Assembly (NCBI GenBank): GCA_963788015.1
Contig: CAWBEY010000012.1
Location: forward strand, 248,001 to 312,000
DNA from: JBBRHH01 sp963788015
Lineage (GTDB): Bacteria > Planctomycetota > Phycisphaerae > Tepidisphaerales > Tepidisphaeraceae
Length of the DNA stretch: 64,000 nt
Direction of reading: 5' to 3'
Positions 1 through 9,898 of the stretch are shown piece by piece. The position numbers and the translations under genes were made by a program. Numbering within the stretch: position 1 is the stretch's first letter; each line of letters opens with the position of its first letter. The notes under the pieces were generated by a model that worked only from the letters and a program-made list of their open reading frames with translations, was not told the origin of the DNA and searched no databases.

Positions 1-256
1 CGGGCTTGTATTTCCCCGGCGCGTCCAGTTCCACCCCATCAAAACCAGCGTCGCGCAGGAGCTTGAACTTCTCCAGCAACGTGGCGTTTCCCTCGACCAT
101 GCCGAACATGACTGCTTTTTTCCAAGCCCGCCGCGTCACCGGCGCGGTGGTCGCAGGCGCGGCGGATACGGCGGCCGCAGCGGCTACGATGGCCGCCGAA
201 GTGGCGAGGAACTCTCGACGGGATTGGTTCTCGTGAATGTTGTTGGATGAGCTCAT
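1..256 (-). CDS. Tat-exported sugar phosphate isomerase/epimerase-like protein (3' end beyond window)
   Basis: The gene runs off the left edge, so only the first 85 codons or so are visible. The N-terminus has a twin-arginine signal (SRREFLATSAA followed by an Ala-rich hydrophobic stretch). After it comes a segment (AVMFGMVEG, then LEKFKLLRDAGFDGVELDAP) typical of the first strand and helix of xylose-isomerase-like TIM barrels. These enzymes isomerise or epimerise sugars or sugar derivatives; the exported ones are common in planctomycetes. It starts 17 bases after the stop of the GH48 cellulase gene on the same strand, so co-transcription is likely, which would place it in use of sugars released outside the cytoplasm. 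The substrate cannot be inferred from this fragment. Confidence 0.7.
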   Translation of the reverse strand, partial: MSSSNNIHENQSRREFLATSAAIVAAAAAVSAAPATTAPVTRRAWKKAVMFGMVEGNATLLEKFKLLRDAGFDGVELDAPGKYKP

Positions 257-272
257 GAATACCTTAGTGCGA

Positions 273-2783
273 CTATTTTGCTTCGCCGAATCGTCCCACG
301 TCGGCCGCCGCCGCGTTGGCCAGCGCCACTTCGACTTGGGCCCAGAAACGGTGGTAGCGGAACGTGGGGGCCCTGCCCGCCTTGTATGCTTTCTCCACTT
401 CGGGGAAGGCCGGATCTTCGCGGTATTTCGAGCGGATGTCGATGAACTTCACGCCGCTCTTGATCGCATCTCCATTTGGCATTTTGCCTTCCCAGCCCGG
501 CGGCACGTAGACCACCTGATCGAAGAGGCGTTTGTAATCCGCCCGCGCCTCGGGGGCCGACACGCCCTTTTCGTCCCGGCTGCTTTTCCACATCCGATCC
601 AGTAGCTCACGCGCCATGGCCGCCGCGCGTGGATCTTCTTTGCCTGCTCTTTCCTGCGCCGCGCTGAAATACAGCAATGCCCGCGCAAGCGACGCCGCCA
701 CGCCGACATCGTTGCTCCACTCTTTCACCGTCACGTGCAGGTCGGCGTTTTTGCCGGGCTGTTTGGCGTCCCACGAATCTGGCTTTCCATTCCACTCCAG
801 CGTCTGGGGCACCTGATAACCGGCCTCGCCTTCCAGCTTGACGCTGCCCATGGCCCACTGCGCCCATTTGCTGAGCACCTCCAGCGCGGCCGGGTCTTGC
901 GACAGATATGCGTATTCGGCGACCCGCTCCATGGTCCATGCCTGAAAGCCAAACCAATCGTTGCTGGGAGGATCGTGATAGACCGGCTGCGCGTCGTAGG
1001 CCATGCCGTAGAACGTGCTGGACCCCGCCGGGTGGGGATCGTAGCGCCCGTTCCAACTGTTGGTGGCGCCGCCGGCGATGCCGCCCTCACTGCCTTGCAG
1101 CCAGTGGTAGAACTCGATCTGGCGGTGCAGGCTTATGTCCCAGTCGCGGGCACCATTGGTGGATTTGGGTTTGAATGCTTCCTGTGTCGAGAGCACCCAG
1201 GCCGCCATGGGGTTTTGATATCCGCTGTGGGCATGGCTGCACCCGATGCGCCAGGCCCAGCCGGCGCTGGCGTCGGCCGCGCCGCCCCAGGCGTAGTACC
1301 AGCCCAGGAGATAGTGGCGCTGTCGTAGCCTGTCCCGGCCGGTCCGGTCGGGCTTTCGCAGCCCATTTTCTTGAAATACTTGTCGAACATCGCGTAGCGC
1401 AGGGTGTCGCCCATTCGCGCCGCTTTGGCCGTCGGCGCTGCGGCCTCCTGCTTGGCGGCCTTCGCCCACGCATTCGCCCAGTACATCGCCTGCACGACCC
1501 GCGCATCCGCGTCGGGTGCATTGGTGTACTTCCACTGCCGTGCGTATCCGTTGTCCTTTACAAACAGGTCGAGAAACCCATTGGGGCCGCCAAATTTGAA
1601 GGCGTCCCAGGATGGTTGAGGAATCGTGGCCCAGACAGACTCCATCGGCCCGCGCTGGAAGGTATTGATGTAGCTTGGCCTGCCCTTGCCGTCACCTCGG
1701 ACACCGAAGCCGTACCAGTTGTCCACGTCCAGCAGCCAGTGCATTCCGTACAAATCGGATGTTCCGTAAGCCTTTTTCAGTTCCTCGGCAATCGGGTCGG
1801 ATCCCGCCCACGCCCGCTGCTCAAAGCGCGGGATAATCGCTGGGCTGGTCAAATTCAGGTGCGTACGTCGCCGGCTTGGCGGCGTTGTAAAAGCTGTTGG
1901 TGGGCTGATCCTGTGCTGTGGGGATCATGTATTTTTCCATGATCGTCCACGCCTGGCCGAGTTTGGACCAATCGCCGCTGACGTGGCCATACTGTGCTTC
2001 AAGCCATATCCAGTAGCTGATGGCCTCCGAGGTCGTCTCATGGCCATAGTCTGGCGCTTCGATGAGGAACGTTTCGGGGGCGTGATATGGGGATGCCTTC
2101 GGGGCTGAAATATCCGTTTTTCTCGTTGTGCAGATCCTTCCAGATCTCCAGGAAGCGCTGGGTGTAGATGTTTTTGCTGTCGGGCGGGGGGAGTTGAACC
2201 GGCGCGGCGCAGGGGCACCACCAGCGGCCTTCCCGGCCGGTGCACCGGGCTCCGTGCCCCACACCAGCTTGCCATTTCGGTACAGCGCCACCTTTGGCTG
2301 ATCTGTCCATTGATCGATGCCGGCGTCGAAGGAGAAGTCATTCGACTGGTCGTAGTTGCTCCAGTCGCCCTTGGAAAAGCGGCTCTGGATTTCGCCGCTG
2401 GCGCCGCCGGCCTTTACCTCTCCGGCGGCGTCTGTGAATCCAATTTCGAGAAAGGAGTCGGCGGTATCAACGGGTTTCTCCAGCTTGCCGAACTGCGACG
2501 TGATATTGTCCTTCCCCAGCGGCGACCAGTCGCACCAGTAGGATTGTGGCTTGTCTCCGTCGATGGTGAAGAAGTAGCGGATCGTCAGTTCCTTCAAGGG
2601 CACGGCCGCGTCCCCTTCATTGACGATCTGCAACTGGGGCTTGATCTGGTTGCTGTCAGCGCGCTTTTCGCCGCACTTGTACTGGACCTTCAATGTCGGG
2701 TTTTCAGCGGCAGTCGTCCAGGGACACCAAAGTAGTGCAAAACAAATCAGTACCGATGCGAGCCAAGTGCGCGGATGTGCCAA
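273..2783 (-). CDS. Secreted GH48 cellulase with N-terminal CBM3 (frame broken by about four shifts)
   Basis: Predicted reducing-end processive cellobiohydrolase acting on crystalline cellulose outside the cell. The start at 2783 gives a signal peptide (about 25 residues ending TTAAE), then a cellulose-binding CBM3-like beta-sandwich (residues about 28-175), then a GH48 catalytic domain. GH48 hallmarks are the segment around EAPDYGHETTSEA with the conserved glutamates, YGTSDLYGMHWLLDVDNWYG, HYLLGWYYAWGGA, and GGATNSWNGRY followed by STFYGMAYDAQPVY. The gene is read in several frames: shifts lie at about 2186-2191 (run of six G), 2089-2092 (run of four G; removing one base restores the expected GIPYHAPETF), about 1830-1845 and about 1320-1345. 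Family similarity is continuous across each shift, so sequencing error is as likely as decay. GH48 is uncommon in planctomycetes to my knowledge. Confidence 0.85.
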
Positions 2784-2816
2784 CGTTCCTCCAGATTCTT
2801 ACTGCGGTCATCCATT

Positions 2817-3269
2817 CTATTTTGTCTGCCGACGCGCGAGGTCCTCTCGCAGGTAGGTCTTGAAGGTTGGCAATCCTGCTTCGCCCCATGCCGCCTCAAT
2901 CCGTTCCGACAGCCGCTGGTTCTGCTCCATTAGCTGCATGAAGGCGGTGAATTCGGGAGATCTTTCTGGAGGGCAGCAATGCTTGTCGTGGGTGTCGGCC
3001 TTGAAGAGAAAGCTCTGATCGTCGGGGCTGAGCTGAAAGACCAGCTTCATGTGCGGGTAGGAGCTGTTGCCCAGGCGCAGGCTGTAGCGCGTCGGCGGCG
3101 TGTGAAGATCTTTTGCGAAGACGGGGGCGGAAAAGAAGTCGCCGCTAAACGTGCGGAGCGTTGAGATCAAGGAGCGCACGGTGACGGGTGGCGTGTCTTT
3201 TCCATATGCCAGCGGCATATAGATATCGACAGCCTTTAAGACCTGCGCCTGATCGGGTTTCACAGCCAT
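2817..3269 (-). CDS. Conserved-looking hypothetical protein upstream of the GH48 gene
   Basis: About 150 residues, no signal peptide and no membrane segment. I chose the internal ATG at 3269 (MAVKPDQAQVLKAVDIYMPL); an earlier in-frame ATG at 3344 would add 25 residues with poor coding character. Visible features are a hydrophobic-core alpha/beta pattern, an adjacent Cys pair (HDKHCCPPERSPEF) and a helical, charged C-terminus. I do not recognise the family. It lies 33 bases upstream of the cellulase start on the same strand and may be its operon partner. No function is claimed. Confidence 0.5.
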   Translation of the reverse strand: MAVKPDQAQVLKAVDIYMPLAYGKDTPPVTVRSLISTLRTFSGDFFSAPVFAKDLHTPPTRYSLRLGNSSYPHMKLVFQLSPDDQSFLFKADTHDKHCCPPERSPEFTAFMQLMEQNQRLSERIEAAWGEAGLPTFKTYLREDLARRQTK

Positions 3270-3395
3270 CGGCCGCTCCTGGATTTGTGGGACGTCGGAA
3301 CCGCAGCATAATCCTTCCCGACGCGACAGTAAATGAAATTTCACGAGCGCCGGCGGCCAGGGCGTTTTTGATCTTTATGCTCGCGAAGTTCCCTG

Positions 3396-3424
3396 TTGCC
3401 GTTGCACGCCGTACTCTGTACATT
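3396..3424 (+). promoter_or_regulatory. Candidate sigma70-type promoter of the FHA gene
   Basis: TTGCCG and TACATT are separated by 17 bases and lie 44 bases before the FHA start codon. Both hexamers match consensus at four of six positions. Planctomycete promoters are poorly defined, so this is an inference. Confidence 0.3.
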
Positions 3425-3467
3425 CAGGGGGTTGAATACGTCGCTCGCGCTCGAGGATTAATTTACC

Positions 3468-4058
3468 ATGCAGGTTGTTCTTGTAATGTTCAAATCGGAC
3501 GGGGAGCGCCGAAGCTTCTCGCTGCCCCGCGATATCACGATTATCGGCCGGCGCGAGGACTGCGATCTTCGCATTCCGCTGGGGGAGGTTTCGCGAAAGC
3601 ACTGCCGCCTGATCAAGGATGGCGACATCCTCAAGCTGGAAGATCTTGGCAGCTCTAACGGATCGTTCCACAACGGCATCCGCATTCAGGAGTCGGTGGT
3701 TCAGGCTGGCGACACGGTTCAGATTGGACCGGTGGTGTTTGTGGTTCAGCTTGATGGCGTTCCGGCGGACGAGGACATTCAGGCCGGCGGAGCGGTTGAA
3801 ACCACGCACCATCAGGACGATGGCGGCGACGACCTGGCCCCCACTGGCACCATCGAGGATATCGCTCCCAGCGCCACGATGGAGGAACTCATCCCGCTGC
3901 CAGGGGAGGAGCACCCGGTGGAAGAGGTGATTCCACTTGAGGCGTTTGAAGAGCACGCGGGGGATGCAGAGATTCTGGATCTGGAGGAACTGACTCCGCT
4001 GGATGAAACCGAGCACCTTCCGCTGGAAGAACTCGAAGATCATAACCATCCCTCCTGA
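3468..4058 (+). CDS. FHA-domain protein with acidic C-terminal tail
   Basis: The first 95 residues or so form a forkhead-associated domain, a phosphothreonine-binding module. Typical elements are TIIGRREDCDLRIP, VSRKHCRL and LGSSNGSFHNG. The remaining 100 residues are acidic and low in complexity, with repeated motifs such as ATMEELIPLPGEE and ILDLEELTPLD, and are probably disordered. The protein is likely cytoplasmic and involved in Ser/Thr-kinase signalling, but its partner is unknown. It is convergent with the Hsp70-like gene, whose stop is only a few bases away, with no room for a separate terminator. Confidence 0.85.
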   Translation: MQVVLVMFKSDGERRSFSLPRDITIIGRREDCDLRIPLGEVSRKHCRLIKDGDILKLEDLGSSNGSFHNGIRIQESVVQAGDTVQIGPVVFVVQLDGVPADEDIQAGGAVETTHHQDDGGDDLAPTGTIEDIAPSATMEELIPLPGEEHPVEEVIPLEAFEEHAGDAEILDLEELTPLDETEHLPLEELEDHNHPS

Positions 4059-4061
4059 GCA

Positions 4062-6873
4062 TCACTCGATTTGCAAGCCGCGTGGAAGGCTTTCGCCGAA
4101 GACGCTGCGCTGTTCCTGTTCCTGCAGGCGGCCGCCTTTGGTGATCAGTTCTTTGAAATGAGTATTGTTGCCGTTGGCCTCTAGCCAGTGCGCGGCTGAC
4201 TGGCACGTTGGCTCAGAGACGTCGCGGTAGCGGTCCTGGGTGAGTCGCGTCAATTGGACAAGGGTGAATGCCGCCGCCTGTCCAGCGTCCTTCAGGTGCA
4301 TCAGGGCGCTGCCCAGCGCCTCAACCGTCTCCACTTCCACCAGCGCGTTCAGTGGCCCGTACACCGGCACCCTGGCGCCGATGCGGCCGAGTCCCCAGAG
4401 CGCGGCTTCGCGCAGAGATGGCGTCCGTTCCCGGCCGGCAAGTTCCAGGAGCAGATCACCAAGCTCGACTTTTGTGGACTCTTTCAACAACTCCAACGCC
4501 CCCAGCGTCCTGAGCATCTCGGCCAGTTCGTGTTGTCCGATCTTGGCCGTGGTGGCGGGTTTTCGGACCTTGGCGCGTAGGGTTGCCAGCAGGGGTTCGG
4601 CCAATGTTTGCTGCTGGCCGACGCTCAAGCCTCCAGCGATGCGCCGCCACAAAATCCACCACTCGGCCCGGCACAGTTCGTTTTTGTCATGGAGCACTTT
4701 GGCGGGGAAGAGCCGCCAGGTTTGTGCGACGCGCCAGTCATCGACGGCCAGGCCGTAGCCGGGGCGTAATGAAAAGCCGGTGAGGTTTAGCCAGCGTGCT
4801 TCGTGACTTTCGCCCTGCCGCCGGCCATCCTCCAACGCCAGTAAAGCTTCCCAGAAGCTCCGCATTAAGGTCGCCGGCCAGTCTTGTCGCGACATCGCAG
4901 TGATCTCCTCCAGCCGCTTAACCAAGGCCTCGGGCCGTTCCGTGCTTCCATTGCTGGTGCGCATGAAGGTCTGCGCGGATGACTTGCGTGCATTGGGCCA
5001 CGACTCCCTCGTCCACCACGCCTTGTGTTTCGGCCTCTCCCTCATGCTCGGCGACATCGGATCGCACCGCCGAACGCACATCGAATTGGAGCCGCCACTT
5101 TCGCTCTCCGTGCAGTTCGGCGCACCAGAGGTCGAGTGTGCCTATTTCGGTGAGTCGGGCGTGGAGGTTGACGGAGACGGTGTCGGCCGCGGTCTTTCGG
5201 CCGGATTGGAGGACGGTTCGGATGGGGGGCAGCGGCGTCATCTGTTCTGCGTCCACCTCCAGCAGTGCTCCGGGTGGATCGGTGGTGCGCGTGCTGGAGA
5301 CATAGAGCGGAAACTCAACGGGCTGGCGGATCAGCAGATCGAAGCGGCGGCCTGACAAGTCCACGTCGTGGCCTTCTTCCACGCCCGCGGGCAGAAGGCA
5401 GATGGCTTTGGGGGACGCGCCATCGCCGGTGGCATGGACGCCGATGTAATAGGAGTGGGCGAGGCCGCCGGAGATTTTGACCCCCTGCCCGCGGCGGACC
5501 ATGCCGTAGTAGGCCGCGCCGCGGGCGACGGCCAGGTCGAGCCGATCGTTTTCCAGGATTACCGGCGCCCATGCCTTAATGACGGGATCTTTTTCCTGGA
5601 ACCATCCGGTCAAGACTTCGACCAGTCGAGCTCGCAGCACGGGCGATTCGAACAATCCGCCGTTGAACAGGACAAGATCGGGACGGGATGCGGTCGCGCC
5701 GTCGGTCGCATGGGCTTTTAGAAATGCGGCGAGGTAGCGGGTGATTGCGGGATCGGAGGCATAGGGCAATCCGAACTCCTGGAATCCGGAGCGTCTACTG
5801 GCCGGGCGATCTTCCAGGCTTACCTTCGGCAGAAACCCGTCGACGAGCAGGTTTTCGACTTCGTCGCGGGATAGCTCGATTTGGATTGAACCGCCGATCA
5901 AGCGGGAGCCGCCGGCGGTGAGGTTGATTCCGGCGCGCTGGCCGGCGTCTGGGCCGAGGAGGGTTTCTTTGACGACGCGGCAACTGCGCACCAACTGCCC
6001 CCATTGCCGGGGATCGAGGGCGGGGCGAGATTGGTCCTTTAGCTTTTGCTCGACGTGATGGGCGAGGGCCAGGTCGAGGTTGTCGCCGCCGAGGATGAGA
6101 TGTTCGCCGACGGCCACGCGGTGAAAGATCACTTTGCCATCGTCGGCGCGGCGGACGCGGATGAGGGTGAAATCGGTTGTTCCGCCGCCGATGTCGCAGA
6201 CGAGGATGGTTTGGCCGGCTTCGACCTGCGCTTCCCACCGCTGGCCTTGGGCGTTGATCCAGGCATAGAAGGCGGCCTGGGGTTCTTCGAGCAGAACGAC
6301 ACGGGCGATTCCGGCGGTGGTGGCCGCTTCGACGGTGAGTTCGCGGGCGACTTCGTCAAAGGAGGCCGGGACGGTCAGGATCACTTCCTGCTGGGACATG
6401 GGATGATCTGGAAACCGGTGGTCCCACGCGGAGCGGATATGGGCGAGATAGCGGCGGCTTGCCTCGACGGGGGAGATGCGCTGCACGTCGGCAGCGCCAT
6501 GCCAGGGCAAGAGGGCGGCGGTGCGGTCAACGCCGCTATGGCAAAGCCATGATTTGGCGGAGACGACCAGGCGCCCTGGGACGGCTGCGCCATGGTCGCG
6601 GGCAAAGAGGCCTATGGCGGATTTGGGAGCGTCGGTATCCCAGGCCATGCGGAGGGCACCGCCGGCGGCTTCGGCGTCGGTGGCTTCGTATAGGAAGGAA
6701 GGGAGAGTTTCCCGGGCTTCGACCTGGGCAGGGCCGACTAACTGAGGCATGGGAAAATCTTGCACTGCCCAATGGGCGGCGGCGGTATCGACGTAGGCAG
6801 CGGCGGAGTTGGTGGTGCCCAGGTCGATGCCGATCACGTAGCGCGAGGGATGTTGTTCCGGGTCGGTGGCCAT
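4062..6873 (-). CDS. Hsp70 (DnaK-like) protein with DUF3731-type C-terminal extension (one frameshift)
   Basis: An ATPase of the Hsp70/actin superfamily. Phosphate-binding loop 1 (IGIDLGTTNS) is at residues 14-23, and the second phosphate loop (CDIGGGTTDF) at about 226-235. Substrate-binding-like sequence extends to about residue 600. In place of a short DnaK lid there is a C-terminal alpha-helical region of about 300 residues, rich in Trp and Leu (for example RAEWWILWRRIAGGL and SLREAALWGLGRIGARVP), matching my memory of the DUF3731 domain found on Hsp70-like proteins. The frame changes once, at about 4950-5000. This is not the housekeeping DnaK: no GrpE or DnaJ gene is next to it. Client and function are unknown. 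Confidence 0.8.
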
Positions 6874-6907
6874 GTGTTCATCATCTTTGCCTGGTTGTAT
6901 TCAATGA

Positions 6908-6936
6908 GAAAACGCCGGTAAATTGCCGGCGTTTTC
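6908..6936 (-). terminator. Perfect hairpin terminator downstream of thioredoxin
   Basis: GAAAACGCCGG and CCGGCGTTTTC form an 11-base perfect inverted repeat with a 7-base loop. It sits between the thioredoxin stop and the Hsp70-like start. The stem itself ends in a T run, as in bidirectional intrinsic terminators. Its main job is probably to end the thioredoxin transcript. Confidence 0.7.
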
Positions 6937-6968
6937 GTTCTATTGGATGGCTCGGGGGCGGCTGGGAC

Positions 6969-7304
6969 TTATCCCACGGCGGCCGCGTCGAGGGCTTCGC
7001 GGAAATCTTTTTCCTGGCGGAGTCCGACGAACTTCTGGGCGATCTGGCCGCCTTTGAAGAGCAGGACGGTGGGGATGGCGTCGATGCGATACTTCAGGGA
7101 AATTTCGCGGTTGGAATCTGTATCGACTTTTCCAACCTTGACCTTGCCTGCGTATTCCTTGGCGATTTTTTCGATGGTGGGGGTGAGCATGCGGCAGGGC
7201 ATGCACCATTCGGCCCAGAAATCCACGAGCACGGGCTCGGTGGCGTTTAGAACCTCGGCGTCAAAATTAGCGTCTGTAAACTCCTGCACATTTTCACTGG
7301 CCAT
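6969..7304 (-). CDS. trxA: Thioredoxin
   Basis: At 111 residues this is the normal size of a classical cytoplasmic thioredoxin. The active site is WCMPC (Cys34/Cys37), in VLVDFWAEWCMPC, and the cis-proline loop is present (IDAIPTVLLFKGG). Middle residues MP instead of the usual GP are a mild variant that should tune the redox potential. It reduces protein disulfides, with electrons from thioredoxin reductase, which is not in this window. It has its own promoter and a hairpin terminator, so it appears monocistronic. A good Shine-Dalgarno (AGGAG) precedes the ATG. Confidence 0.95.
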   Translation of the reverse strand: MASENVQEFTDANFDAEVLNATEPVLVDFWAEWCMPCRMLTPTIEKIAKEYAGKVKVGKVDTDSNREISLKYRIDAIPTVLLFKGGQIAQKFVGLRQEKDFREALDAAAVG

Positions 7305-7330
7305 GGAACTCCTGTCGGGTTTGTTGCGAG

Positions 7331-7360
7331 ATACTAGTGAGGCATGTGACCGACTGTCAA
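7331..7360 (-). promoter_or_regulatory. Strong sigma70-type promoter of trxA
   Basis: On the minus strand a perfect TTGACA is followed after 18 bases by TAGTAT, 26 bases before the trxA start codon. This is the best -35 element noticed in the window. Confidence 0.6.
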
Positions 7361-7379
7361 CGCAATGGAGAAACTAACA

Positions 7380-8331
7380 TTAAGGGGATGGTTTCTTTGC
7401 CGCGGCCTCGTTTTTAATTTGAAGAAAGGTGAAGACGGCGGAGGCGAGCATGAGCAGGCCGAAGCCGGCCAGCACCATACCGATCCAGCCGCGCAGGATG
7501 CTGAAGGCTGAGTCGACGTCGGAGATAAATCCGAATGCGGTGATGAGGGGGAAGGTCGTCGCCGACCACCAGAAAGATGGGCAGCATGGTTTGCTTCATT
7601 TCGCTTGGCCGAACCATGTGACGCTTTGGGGGCGGGGGCGCGTTGGGGTTGTAGTGGAGGATGACGTCCTGGGACGGCGCGTCTAGGCCCATGTCTTCGT
7701 CGTCGTTCAAATCGAAGGCATCATCACTGACGCTGAGGGGCTGGTCCTCCAGGGGGGGCGGTTCCTGTTGCACAGGTGCCGCGGGGCGTGATGCCTGACC
7801 GGGCGTGGCGGGGCGGGAGGGAGTGACGGGGGCGGCGGGGCGGAAGGTTCCGGAGCCAGGGGAGGCGGGGCGGGCAGCGCGGGCGGGAGCGGCGGGTGCG
7901 GCGGGACGGGCTGGTTGGGCGGGGACGCCGCCTTGGGGGGTGGCGGGACGGCGGGAGGGAGGAGCGGCCGGGGCAGATGGTGCAGGGGCGGAACCTGGAG
8001 CGGCGGGGCGGGAGACTTTCGATGCGGAGGTGGCGGCGGGAGCTGCTGAGCGCGAAGGAGATGCCGCTGCTGGCGCGGCGGGCCTGGGAGGCGCGGGTGC
8101 GCGGGGCGGGGCGGATGCAGCACGGACAGGGGCCGGAGCGGAGGTTGGGTGCGCGGGCGGGGCGGGGGGTGGGGGAACTACTGGTGGGGCTGGCTCTTCG
8201 TAGTGTTGTTCGTCGTCATGGTGCTCGTCGTGATGGTGCTCGTCGTCGTGGTGGTCTTCTTCGTGATGAACCTCGCCGGCCGCCAGGGAGGCGAGCAAGT
8301 CGGCCAGGTCATCTTTTTTCTGCTCAGCCAT
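7380..8331 (-). CDS. His/Asp-rich, Pro/Ala-rich protein with C-terminal membrane segment (one frameshift)
   Basis: The N-terminus has a short helix (MAEQKKDDLADLLASLA), then a cluster of His, Asp and Glu (VHHEEDHHDDEHHHDEHH) at residues 21-43 that could bind metal. About 150 residues of Pro/Ala low-complexity sequence follow, then an acidic patch and a hydrophobic C-terminus. At a run of five G (7547-7551) the frame shifts. Continuing in the other frame gives a clean membrane region (ILRGWIGMVLAGFGLLMLAS) and a stop at 7380-7382. The long linker between a soluble tip and a membrane anchor suggests a tethered protein. I do not recognise a family. Confidence 0.6.
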
Positions 8332-8417
8332 TTTGAACCTCGCGCCTGATCGTCCTCGTCGTCAACACTCACCGAGTATCGCATTTAATCAGCCAACTTC
8401 TGCACCAGACAGGTGGC

Positions 8418-9332
8418 ATGGGAATGATTATAGTGAAACGCATGTCCGGGCCAAGCCACAGCCCCGTGAGGGCTCCCGCGGTTGCGGGACGTTTCTATCC
8501 GGCGGATGCCGCCGCCTGTCGAGCGGAAGCTCAATCCTATCTGCAACAGGCCGAGATTCCTGCGTCCGGGAAACGGTTTATCGGTGGGATCGTTCCGCAT
8601 GCGGGGTGGATCTGCAGTGGGGCAATCGCAGGGCAAACCATCGCGGCCATCGCCGGTCAGGGCGGGGCGGACGTGGTTGTCGTTTTTGGCGCTATTCACA
8701 CTCCGATTCCGATTGCGCGGGCGGCGTTGGATTCCCATGCGCGATGGCTGGTGCCGGGGGGCGAATCGGATTTGCCGCTTGAACTGGAAGCAAAGCTGAC
8801 AGAGATACCGGATTTGTTCACGGTGGACGGGCGCCTGCATCAGCATGAGCATGCGGTGGAGGTGGAGCTTCCGCTGATCCAGGTTGCATGGCCGGCCGCG
8901 GCGGTATTGCCGATTGAGGTTCCGCCCGTGGCGAATGCGGTGGAGATTGGGCGGCAGACGGCGAAGCGATTGGCGGAATCCAATCTGAAGGCGGTGTTTC
9001 TGGCCAGCAGCGATTTGACGCATTACGGGCCGAGTTACCGGTTTTCGCCCGCGGGGGTCGGGGCGCGGGCGTTGGAGTGGGCGCTGGACAATGATCGGCG
9101 GCTGCTTCAACTGGTGACTTCGCTGGCCGCGGATAGCATCGTGGCGGAGAGCAACACGCGGCTGAACGCGTGCGGGGGCGGGGCGATTGCGGCGATGCTG
9201 GGGGCGTGTCTGGAGATGGGGGCCAAGGAAGCACTGGTGCTGCAACATACCAATAGCTATCAGACGCTGGCGGCGGTGGCACCGCAGCCGGCGGAGAATG
9301 CGGTGGGGTATGCCTCGGTGGTTGTATTCTGA
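8418..9332 (+). CDS. amrB: MEMO1-family protein (AmmeMemoRadiSam system protein B)
   Basis: About 300 residues, the usual size for MEMO-like proteins, which resemble metal-dependent extradiol dioxygenases in fold. Characteristic stretches are the N-terminal RAPAVAGRFYPAD, GGIVPHAGWICSG with the conserved His, DGRLHQHEHAVEVELPLIQ, ASSDLTHYG and the C-terminal GYASVVVF. In many bacteria this gene is fused or adjacent to an AMMECR1 domain and a radical SAM gene; neither is next to it here. The start could be the ATG at 8418 or the one at 8442. The enzymatic role is not established for the family. Confidence 0.85.
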   Translation: MGMIIVKRMSGPSHSPVRAPAVAGRFYPADAAACRAEAQSYLQQAEIPASGKRFIGGIVPHAGWICSGAIAGQTIAAIAGQGGADVVVVFGAIHTPIPIARAALDSHARWLVPGGESDLPLELEAKLTEIPDLFTVDGRLHQHEHAVEVELPLIQVAWPAAAVLPIEVPPVANAVEIGRQTAKRLAESNLKAVFLASSDLTHYGPSYRFSPAGVGARALEWALDNDRRLLQLVTSLAADSIVAESNTRLNACGGGAIAAMLGACLEMGAKEALVLQHTNSYQTLAAVAPQPAENAVGYASVVVF

Positions 9333-9634
9333 TGGGGCGGGGCAGGGGGATTTCGGCTTCGGAAAGCGTTTGCCGGGAAGTAAAATTCATGTTCCCCAAA
9401 TGCACCAGTGGCGTGGGCGTGTTGCGTGATCGCCACAGACGGGTCCGATAATGTTTCGCGGACACAACATCCCGCACGACTTGCGCAATCCAAATGACCC
9501 AAAAACGCCTGCAGGGGAGCGTTATTGCTGATTGAGGCGGACCGATTTTCACAGTTATCCCCTTCTGAGATTATTGGAATAGTTATTGCTAAAGGTCCCG
9601 CAGCACCGGGAATTTTAGTTGAGGAGCACAGACG
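9333..9634. other. Intergenic stretch before the small coiled-coil gene
   Basis: No convincing gene in about 300 bases. The last 90 bases are clearly AT-richer than the surroundings (around TTATTGGAATAGTTATTGC) and probably hold the promoter and leader of the downstream gene. Confidence 0.4.
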
Positions 9635-9898
9635 ATGAACGAGCAGGAGTTTCAGACGAAGCTGGCCGAGTTGATGGGCGAGATCAGCACGCTTCCGGCG
9701 ACGGAGCGGGCGAAGTTGGAAAAACTTGCGGATGAAACGCGGCAGCGCCATCAGCGCCTGCGGCTTACGGTGGGGAATCTCCAGGAGAGTTTGGATTACC
9801 TGCGGCTGAGCATTAAGTATCTGGTGTTTGATCTGGAGGCGACTCGCCGGGAAAACGGGTATTTGCGGAAGATTCTGGAGGAGACGAGTGGGGATTGA
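9635..9898 (+). CDS. Small coiled-coil protein
   Basis: An 87-residue, charged, fully helical protein. Heptad-like spacing is visible throughout (for example LEKLADETRQRHQRLRLTV and YLVFDLEATRRENGYLRKIL). No signal peptide. A GAGGAG Shine-Dalgarno lies eight bases before the ATG, and an AT-rich upstream region fits a promoter, so I take it as real. Its 3' end overlaps the 3' end of the opposing gene by 86 bases. No function can be assigned. Confidence 0.65.
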   Translation: MNEQEFQTKLAELMGEISTLPATERAKLEKLADETRQRHQRLRLTVGNLQESLDYLRLSIKYLVFDLEATRRENGYLRKILEETSGD

